DNA of 12,044 nucleotides from JANPII01 sp031424915. Its GTDB lineage: Bacteria; Pseudomonadota; Alphaproteobacteria; Rickettsiales; Midichloriaceae. Shown here piece by piece: positions 7,801 to 12,044 of this stretch (positions are counted from its first letter, which is position 1; each line of letters begins with the position of its first letter). Position numbers and translations under genes: made by a program. The stretch is from positions 1 through 12,044 of the forward strand of contig JANPII010000144.1 in the NCBI GenBank assembly GCA_031424915.1, written 5' to 3'. The notes below the pieces were generated by a model that saw nothing but the letters and a program-made list of their open reading frames with translations, did not search any database and was not told where the DNA came from.

Positions 7801-8261
7801 CTGTTACCGCTTTAACTTCAGCGGGAATTGCAAACTTTGGAGTACAGGTAGTAGGCACTAACTGGATAGGAGCACAACTGCTTCATGCACAAATTGTAGG
7901 GGGAATTATTTCTGCACTGCCAGGGATAATGTTTGTTTTCGTTTTGCGTGAGAGCTCTAATTTATCTAAGGTTTTACATGGTAAAGGCAAAGATGTGCGT
8001 GGCGTAGACATTGCTGATTTGATAGGCCAAAGTACAATAGGTGTCCTATACTATGGCGTATCCAGTGCTGCAGGGGCGTCTTTGGGAGTACACCTAGCAG
8101 GGCTGATTGGATGTTCTAGCTTAGTATTAAGTATAGTTACTCCTCTTGCCATTACCATTATTACAGCGCCAGCAATGACTGCTGCTCAGGATTGGGCGCG
8201 CGGATTTGGAAGCTTCGAGCCAATTGGTACTCTAATCACTAACGATCGGCTTGGAATGTAG
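4812..8261 (+). CDS. Giant ankyrin-repeat and coiled-coil protein with hydrophobic C-terminal domain
   Basis: A 1149-residue protein with about 14 ankyrin-type helical repeats. The clearest lie near residues 128-157, 311-340, 386-415, 597-612, 654-683, 809-838, 844-873 and 877-906, with cores such as GKTALDLAV, GDTLLHLAIKYG and GNTPLHLAIEQG. The repeats are split into three blocks (38-415, 565-690, 800-970) by two charged, probably coiled-coil segments at about 452-496 and 700-766. The end of the protein (995-1125) is hydrophobic, with about four possible membrane helices near 995-1015, 1021-1045, 1073-1095 and 1096-1125. No N-terminal signal peptide is present. Ankyrin repeats bind proteins, and in intracellular bacteria such proteins are often secreted effectors; that role is inferred here. 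A strong promoter precedes the gene, and it is separated from petA by only 68 bases holding petA's own promoter. The frame is intact throughout. Confidence 0.9.
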   Translation: MKVNNWFMQGLGFIEADNSKGLHELVSQGSPITEGREGLTLLHHAVLAGKKNAVKGLLKTNILFWGTQREEQVKLLRAINPSKQGALHIALSAIEVDKELVKLILDRAKELLSDAELKNFLNLEDSTGRTALDWAENQQKADQTLTSLVETLKKAGAKNGKRAQPVQQPTIALHPASPQDTPFVIVGEEKFTEVALVELITEDNGKRLAELVAKGLNVASDQIRIGEETLLKIAVRQGKIEATKGLLTIPSDTTYKQAQKALLLTENLLHIALQARPMKFEMIEMLVKKAQEIFKDDNKGLSEFLNAKDTDGKTALDLAVSKGSTEIVKFLLKSGANIELIQSPLHQALQSGPVDITMVQALLDHAQAKYKDDKLVKFLDIRDAQGKTALNLAMKGNHQEVAKLLVQAGASIDIVTKKDRTGNELDPKVIALFTEEEILALAPIVNAQTKRIINKEQEEREAEAKKQLEAKKQKDKELKEAELSKREKANIVDRKTKAEYDTPPTPADLKQEIHQQVEEYAAKWVRAANDSESLKWCNSTRLNLLTLLRAHRTGLKNDAKAEKNFCLGAALMLGVPIQELELFLAGADINETNLQGMNALHWAIFNDNAVIEGKKLLYPFEEVKSKHGVNNKIRPIDKLLDQRGIKINAKTQTGDTLLHLAIKYGNATLVTKLLEQEGIELDVQNSSGQTPIFLIMTLLTAAAEQLTHLQSLLVVAKQELEELKHNKKDTTTAASKIEVLKAQIEEEEKSRKAEIAKYKEMFVPLRKEDAGVGQNQAPSGIRQRVQKSFAVGLGRMSGQNIGINEPDKAGNTLLHLAVRSGQVEILKLLLAVNGINSNIRNRENKTALHLAILNNNVEMVSSLLKAGCNPVIPDGAGNTPLHLAIEQGNIPIVNLLLARQEVQDHINDINKSEQTVLFMVQRQKGTRVWQTFLDKNLMTDLHDAGLDPDVINDEGQTAAEAAIGKGNTNLAKELGSTNWVQKNHTLKGYVKEWGVHAVTALTSAGIANFGVQVVGTNWIGAQLLHAQIVGGIISALPGIMFVFVLRESSNLSKVLHGKGKDVRGVDIADLIGQSTIGVLYYGVSSAAGASLGVHLAGLIGCSSLVLSIVTPLAITIITAPAMTAAQDWARGFGSFEPIGTLITNDRLGM
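4863..6044 (+). repeat. Degenerate internal duplications in the N-terminal ankyrin block
   Basis: Residues 18-157 (4863-5282) and 203-337 (5418-5822) align along their length as a duplicated unit of about 135-140 residues. The later half recurs a third time at residues 341-411 (5832-6044). Each copy has a (L/A)LH.AL core, then a helix with an A(K/Q) pair, a DD or SD-containing link, F(L/D) and a D..G(K/R)TAL core. Examples are NFLNLEDSTGRTALD, EFLNAKDTDGKTALD and KFLDIRDAQGKTALN. The copies have diverged at the DNA level, so the duplication is old. Confidence 0.7.
6197..6232 (+). repeat. 18-base tandem repeat, two copies, in the first coiled-coil segment
   Basis: The 18-base unit AGAGGCTAAAAAGCAATT (6197-6214) is repeated at once at 6215-6232 with 16 of 18 bases identical. 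It encodes EAKKQL-EAKKQK at residues 463-474. Near identity at the DNA level suggests a recent slippage duplication, unlike the old ankyrin duplications. Confidence 0.85.
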
Positions 8262-8270
8262 TAACCAAAG

Positions 8271-8298
8271 TTGACATGACGTAGTGTGGAGCTATAAT
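8271..8298 (+). promoter_or_regulatory. Near-perfect sigma-70 promoter of petA-petB-ccoG
   Basis: Both hexamers are full consensus, TTGACA (8271-8276) and TATAAT (8293-8298), with 16 bases between them. The start of transcription is expected near 8305, about 25 bases before the petA ATG. Only a weak purine stretch, AAGAGA (8317-8322), serves as ribosome binding site. The ATG at 8304 is followed directly by TAA and is not a gene start. Confidence 0.7.
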
Positions 8299-8329
8299 AA
8301 GCAATGTAAGAAATTGCAAGAGATGCAGA

Positions 8330-8896
8330 ATGGCATTAGATTCAACTAACCCTCAAACAGACCAACCATTAGAGACCACTGCTCCAGAAAATGGGCAGAC
8401 GCGAAGAGATTTCCTCGCCTTAACTGCTAGTTGTGTAGCAGGCGCAGGAGCAGCAGTGGCAGTACTGCCATTTGTTAGCTCGTTAAGCCCGGATAAAGGT
8501 GTGCTAGCTGTGGGCAGCACTGAAGTAAATATAGCCAGCGTCAAAGAGGGCGAAACGTTAACCGTTACCTGGCGCGGCAAACCGGTATTCGTTCGCCACC
8601 GCAATAAACATGAAATTGAGGAAGCAAGAGCAGTAGAAGTAAGCACTCTGCGTGATCCGGAAAAAGATGAAGACCGTGTAAAAAATGGCAAAGACGAGTG
8701 GTTAGTAACAGTGGGGATTTGCACTCATTTGGGATGTGTGCCAATCAATGGCAAAGGAGATTTTGGTGGATGGTTTTGCCCATGTCATGGCTCGCATTAC
8801 GACACTTCCGGGCGCGTACGTAAGGGTCCAGCTCCTAAGAATCTGTTAGTACCAGATTACAGTTTTATCAACGACACCACTATCAAGATTGGGTAA
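8330..8896 (+). CDS. petA: Ubiquinol-cytochrome c reductase iron-sulfur (Rieske) subunit
   Basis: A 188-residue Rieske protein of the cytochrome bc1 complex. It takes one electron from ubiquinol and passes it to cytochrome c1 by movement of its periplasmic head. A twin-arginine export motif TRRDFLAL (24-31) is followed by the uncleaved membrane anchor at about 32-50. The 2Fe-2S cluster is held by CTHLGC (131-136) and CPCHGS (150-155), giving ligands C131, H133, C150 and H153 and the disulfide pair C136-C152. The Pro loop GPAP is at 166-169. The length is typical for alphaproteobacteria. The ATG at 8330 is the first usable start after the promoter. petB begins 5 bases downstream. Confidence 0.97.
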   Translation: MALDSTNPQTDQPLETTAPENGQTRRDFLALTASCVAGAGAAVAVLPFVSSLSPDKGVLAVGSTEVNIASVKEGETLTVTWRGKPVFVRHRNKHEIEEARAVEVSTLRDPEKDEDRVKNGKDEWLVTVGICTHLGCVPINGKGDFGGWFCPCHGSHYDTSGRVRKGPAPKNLLVPDYSFINDTTIKIG

Positions 8897-8901
8897 AAAG
8901 T

Positions 8902-10128
8902 ATGGCTAATATACCAACGCCTAAAGGTGGCATTATGCGCGGTGTTATTGATTGGATAGAATATCGCTTGCCAATATTCAGTTTCATGAGGCATACCGCT
9001 GAATATCAAGTGCCAAAAAACCTATCATATTCCTGGAGCTTCGGCTCACTTGCAGGGGTTGCTTTGCTGATTCAAATTATCACTGGCTTATTCTTGGCTA
9101 TGCAATATACCCCTCATACTTCCATGGCATTTGACAGCGTAGAACGTATTATGCGTGAAGTAAACTATGGATGGCTGCTACGCTATATGCATGCTGTGGG
9201 TGCGTCGATGTTTTTTATTATAGTATATCTACATATGATGCGCAGCATATACTATGGCTCATATAAGGCACCGCGTGAGTTATTATGGTTCTTCGGTATA
9301 ATTATATTTATTGTGATGATGGCTACTGCTTTTATGGGCTATGTTCTACCATGGGGACAGATGAGTTTCTGGGGCGCGCAGGTGATTACTAACCTCTTTT
9401 CTGCCGTGCCGTTTGTAGGGCAAGATATAGTAACCTGGTTATGGGGAGGCTATACTGTTGATAATCCAACGTTGAACCGCTTCTTTGCACTACATTTTTT
9501 ATTACCATTTGTAATATTAGGCTTAGTTGTAATTCATGTAGTGGCACTGCATGTACATGGCTCGAATAACCCTACAGGCCTAGATGTTAAGTCTCCGCGC
9601 GATACTATTCCTTTCCATCCCTACTACACTATCAAGGATTTTGTAGGCTTTGGAATTTTCTTCATTATTTTCTCGTATCTACTATTTTTCCAACCTAACC
9701 TACTAGGGCATTCGGATAACTATATACCAGCAAACCCTATGGTTACTCCTACTCATATTGTTCCGGAATGGTACTTCCTGCCATTTTATGCAATATTGCG
9801 CTCCATTCCAGATAAGCTAGCTGGAGTTACTGCGATGTTTGGCGCCATTATGATTTGGTTTGCGCTGCCGTGGCTGGATGGTTCTGAGGTACGCAGTGGG
9901 CGCTACCGGCCATGGTTTAAGATAATCACTATACTGCTAGCAATTGATTTTGTAATACTTGGTTATATTGGTGGCCAGCCTGCAGAAGAGCCATATATCA
10001 GTGTGGGCCAGGTATGCACCACTTGGTACTTTTTGCACTTCTTGGTAATCTTACCAATTGTCTCAAGATGGGAGAAGCCGAGGCCGATGCCTGCATCTAT
10101 TGATGAAGATTACCAACGCAGCCATTGA
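8902..10128 (+). CDS. petB: Cytochrome b subunit of the bc1 complex
   Basis: A 408-residue inner-membrane cytochrome b with eight predicted helices, carrying the quinol oxidation (Qo) and quinone reduction (Qi) sites of complex III. The four heme-ligand histidines are H97 and H198 for the low-potential heme and H111 and H212 for the high-potential heme. They stand 14 residues apart within each helix and at the same numbers as in Rhodobacter. The Qo-site motif PEWY is at 288-291, and WGQMSFWGAQV (151-161) is also typical. It is a single full-length polypeptide, neither split as in b6f nor fused to cytochrome c1 as in some proteobacteria. It ends TGA at 10128, and the next gene is ccoG rather than the expected petC. 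Confidence 0.97.
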   Translation: MANIPTPKGGIMRGVIDWIEYRLPIFSFMRHTAEYQVPKNLSYSWSFGSLAGVALLIQIITGLFLAMQYTPHTSMAFDSVERIMREVNYGWLLRYMHAVGASMFFIIVYLHMMRSIYYGSYKAPRELLWFFGIIIFIVMMATAFMGYVLPWGQMSFWGAQVITNLFSAVPFVGQDIVTWLWGGYTVDNPTLNRFFALHFLLPFVILGLVVIHVVALHVHGSNNPTGLDVKSPRDTIPFHPYYTIKDFVGFGIFFIIFSYLLFFQPNLLGHSDNYIPANPMVTPTHIVPEWYFLPFYAILRSIPDKLAGVTAMFGAIMIWFALPWLDGSEVRSGRYRPWFKIITILLAIDFVILGYIGGQPAEEPYISVGQVCTTWYFLHFLVILPIVSRWEKPRPMPASIDEDYQRSH

Positions 10129-10135
10129 TTATGAT

Positions 10136-11521
10136 ATGAGCCTCACTAGCATAATATACCCTCAAGCAATCTACGGCACCTACCGGCGGATCAAGAACTA
10201 TGCGATATTAGTGCTATTTACAATCTATTTTGGCGGCTCCTGGTTGCGCTGGGACCGGGGCAGTAGCTTACCAGGGCAAGCTATTTTAATGGATTTGCCC
10301 CACCGCAAAGCTTATTTTTTTGGCATTGAGATCTGGCCTCAAGAGGCTTACTATATCACCGGAATCTTAATTCTAGCCGCTATGGGTCTATTCTTCGTCA
10401 CCTCTTTATTTGGCAGGATATGGTGTGGCTATGCGTGCCCTCATACCGTCTTTGTTGACATATTCCGTTATGTTGAGCATTTCTTCCAAGGTGACCGCAA
10501 TGAGCGTATCAAGCTTGATGCGCAGCCTATGACTATGGAGAAATTTCGCAAAAAAGTGGCAACCCATATTGCGTGGCTTAGTCTGGGTTTTAGCTTTGCC
10601 TTTGGTTGGGTTTGCTACTTCTACGATGCCCCTTCCCTTTGTCATGATTTGCTTCGTGCTAATATTAACACCAATTCCACTCTTTGGCTGCTGAGTATTA
10701 CTACCTTAACCTATTTATTTGCAGGGTATATACGTGAACGCATGTGCATGGATATGTGTCCTTATGGCCGCTTTCAATCAGCAATGGTTGACCAGAATAC
10801 CTATGTTGTTTCCTACCATGATTGGCGGGGGGAACCTCGAGGTAACTACGATCCCCACAATCCCAACTTGGGTGACTGTATTGATTGCCATAAGTGTGTA
10901 GTAGTCTGTCCTATGGGAATAGATATAAGAAATGGCTTACAGATGGCATGTATCGGCTGTGGTTTATGCATCGATGCTTGCAATACTGTTATGTCTAAGC
11001 TTAGCCGCCCGTCAAACTTGATTGGTTACGACAGTATTGTGACCACCCAAGCTAAAAGCGGTGGGACGTTTGTTAATTCTCGTTTCTTTTACATAAAAAC
11101 TATATTGTTTGCTGCACTTTTTAGCCTGGTAAGTAGCCTGATGCTTTATAGCCTGGCGCATAAGGCAACCTATACTGTTAGCATAGCACGTGAGCGTGGC
11201 CCCCTCTTTGCCGTGATTCCCGATGGAAGTATACGTAATACATATACTATTAAGATCCTCAATCGAGAGCATACACCTCGCACTTTCGTTCTCACAATAG
11301 AGGGGTTGGACCAAGCACAGCTTTTTGTACAGGATTATGTGGAATATAAACGTGGCCTTACTTTTTTCCTTAAGGCTGAGCAGGAAGGCGAATATAAGGT
11401 ATTTGTTAAAATACCAGGCAATAGTGTGCGCCAACATAAGTATCGCATCGGCCTAGCTATCACACCGCAAGATGGCTCTCCTATGGTTAAATATACGGTA
11501 TTTGCCGCCCCTGGGCCGTAG
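10136..11521 (+). CDS. ccoG: Cytochrome c oxidase accessory protein CcoG (copper reductase, FixG/RdxA family)
   Basis: A 461-residue membrane iron-sulfur protein. In studied bacteria CcoG reduces Cu(II) to Cu(I) for insertion into cbb3-type cytochrome oxidase. The order is YP..IYGTYRRIK near the N-terminus, helices at about 22-40 and 70-92, GRIWCGYACPHT with C97 and C101, further helices (about 144-162 and 181-199), RERMCMDMCPYGRFQ with C204 and C208, and two ferredoxin-like 4Fe-4S sites. The first site uses C248, C251, C254 and C258; the second uses C272, C275, C278 and C282. The last helix is at about 318-338, followed by the periplasmic Ig-like C-terminal domain. The start is uncertain: I prefer the ATG at 10136, 7 bases after petB's stop, but in-frame ATGs at 10103 and 10058 would overlap petB. 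No clear ribosome binding site precedes any of them, so coupling to petB is likely. Confidence 0.93.
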   Translation: MSLTSIIYPQAIYGTYRRIKNYAILVLFTIYFGGSWLRWDRGSSLPGQAILMDLPHRKAYFFGIEIWPQEAYYITGILILAAMGLFFVTSLFGRIWCGYACPHTVFVDIFRYVEHFFQGDRNERIKLDAQPMTMEKFRKKVATHIAWLSLGFSFAFGWVCYFYDAPSLCHDLLRANINTNSTLWLLSITTLTYLFAGYIRERMCMDMCPYGRFQSAMVDQNTYVVSYHDWRGEPRGNYDPHNPNLGDCIDCHKCVVVCPMGIDIRNGLQMACIGCGLCIDACNTVMSKLSRPSNLIGYDSIVTTQAKSGGTFVNSRFFYIKTILFAALFSLVSSLMLYSLAHKATYTVSIARERGPLFAVIPDGSIRNTYTIKILNREHTPRTFVLTIEGLDQAQLFVQDYVEYKRGLTFFLKAEQEGEYKVFVKIPGNSVRQHKYRIGLAITPQDGSPMVKYTVFAAPGP

Positions 11522-11528
11522 GTTTTTT
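11494..11528 (+). terminator. Candidate intrinsic terminator at the end of ccoG
   Basis: TACGGT (11494-11499) can pair with GCCGTA (11515-11520), using one G-T pair, and after GG a run of six T follows (11523-11528). The stem lies within the last codons of ccoG and includes part of its TAG stop. An alternative longer fold pairs CCTATGG (11480-11486) with CCGTAGG (11516-11522), which abuts the T-run exactly. Either would end the petA-petB-ccoG transcript; the large loops make this moderate at best. Confidence 0.38.
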
Positions 11529-11635
11529 ATTGTATGCATTCAATTGAGTGGATGAAAACACCAGGGGAATATCACTGGATCCTGGATAGCCTCTCGTAAG
11601 TGGCACTACTTTGCTGCTAAGCTAAAACCTAGCTA

Positions 11636-12044
11636 TCACTTCTCCACCCTATACCCATTATCAGGCAAGTCGCGCACGGTATAGCCACGTGCGGCTATCT
11701 CGGCGCGTAGGGCGTCAGCCACTGCCCAGTTACGTAGGACTTTAGCCTGCTTACGGCTCTCAGCCAAGGCTATTACCTCAGCAGGGATTGTTACTTCTTG
11801 AGAGCTGAGGTCTAAGCCCAACCACTCGCAACAAGCCTGCAGCTTGGCAGCAGCAGCTGTATCTCCGCGGTTAGCTTGACTTGCATATTCATGTAAATAT
11901 GCTAAAACGCGGGGAGTATTAAGATCATCAGCCAATGCTTCTAGCACTTCCTGCGGCAGCACTTCCAGATTAGGAATATCCTGGTGGGCAGTAAGAACTG
12001 TGCGGAAACGATGCATCGCATTTGCTGCATCTTGTATAGCTTTG
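11636..12044 (-). CDS. cysS: Cysteinyl-tRNA synthetase, C-terminal part (cut by window edge)
   Basis: The open frame runs off the right edge without a stop, so the gene begins outside the window. An ATG at 12016 is internal, because nine in-frame codons upstream of it continue to the edge. About 135 residues are visible, roughly the last 30 percent of a normal 460-residue enzyme, which charges tRNA-Cys with cysteine in the cytosol. They cover the DALR-type helical domain and the tail. Recognisable parts are EALADDLNTPRVLAYLHEYA (around the DDLNTP motif) and the R-K-A-rich helix KVLRNWAVADALRAEIAARG followed by YTVRDLPDNGYRV. The catalytic HIGH and KMSKS motifs would lie beyond the window. It converges with ccoG, 114 bases separating the stops. 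Confidence 0.9.
   Translation of the reverse strand, partial: KAIQDAANAMHRFRTVLTAHQDIPNLEVLPQEVLEALADDLNTPRVLAYLHEYASQANRGDTAAAAKLQACCEWLGLDLSSQEVTIPAEVIALAESRKQAKVLRNWAVADALRAEIAARGYTVRDLPDNGYRVEK

Noticed and set aside
8353..8724. 123-residue open frame on the minus strand
   Set aside because: It lies wholly inside petA, which has unmistakable Rieske motifs in the opposite frame. The minus-strand product has no recognisable features, no promoter and no ribosome binding site.
11012..11437. 141-residue open frame on the minus strand
   Set aside because: It is antisense to the conserved C-terminal part of ccoG. Its composition (many Cys, Tyr, Ile and His scattered) looks like a shadow frame.
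11508..11585. Inverted CCCCTGG/CCAGGGG (11508-11514 and 11561-11567) and CCAGG/CCTGG (11561-11565 and 11581-11585) near the end of ccoG
   Set aside because: The long spacing or short arms give no convincing structure, and there are no direct repeats to suggest an insertion or attachment site.
11619..11635. Hairpin AGCTA-AAACC-TAGCT just past the cysS stop
   Set aside because: A five-pair stem with no T-run on either strand is not enough to call a terminator.
12014..12016. ATG at 12014-12016 as the start of a short separate gene
   Set aside because: The frame continues upstream to the window edge without a stop, and the sequence on both sides of this Met fits the C-terminal part of cysteinyl-tRNA synthetase, so the Met is internal.

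Overview
The window looks like part of the chromosome of a host-associated alphaproteobacterium, most likely a Rickettsiales-type intracellular bacterium. The grounds are the acpP-fabF-mltG order, a petA-petB cytochrome bc1 operon with heme-ligand spacing like that of Rhodobacter, an alphaproteobacterial type of Bax inhibitor-1 (BI-1) protein, a giant ankyrin-repeat protein, and a small protein that resembles eukaryotic ubiquitin. The genus cannot be fixed from the sequence.

Layout, left to right. (1) Positions 11-969, minus strand: a two-gene unit. The first gene encodes a ubiquitin-like domain joined to one transmembrane helix. The second, 8 bases downstream, encodes an unrecognised multi-pass membrane protein. 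(2) Positions 970-1227: a divergent control region with a promoter facing each way. (3) 1228-1947, plus: a seven-helix BI-1/TMBIM protein, ending head-on against (4) 4499-1954, minus: acpP, fabF and mltG, covering fatty-acid carrier, fatty-acid elongation and peptidoglycan lytic transglycosylase functions. A weak hairpin lies between the two convergent stops. (5) 4500-4811: a second divergent control region. (6) 4812-8261, plus: a 1149-residue ankyrin-repeat/coiled-coil protein with a hydrophobic C-terminal domain. (7) 8271-11521, plus: a near-consensus sigma-70 promoter followed by petA (Rieske protein), petB (cytochrome b) and ccoG (copper reductase/cbb3 oxidase assembly factor). petC (cytochrome c1), which normally follows petB, is absent here. 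(8) 11636-12044, minus: the C-terminal end of cysteinyl-tRNA synthetase, cut by the window edge.

The housekeeping genes (acpP-fabF-mltG, petAB, ccoG, cysS) are interleaved with candidate host-interface genes (ubiquitin-like protein, membrane partner, ankyrin protein). The most notable item is the ubiquitin-like protein. About half of the residues aligned to the C-terminal half of eukaryotic ubiquitin are identical by hand alignment, but it lacks the terminal Gly-Gly and runs straight into a membrane helix. No ubiquitin-activating, conjugating or deconjugating enzyme is visible in the window.
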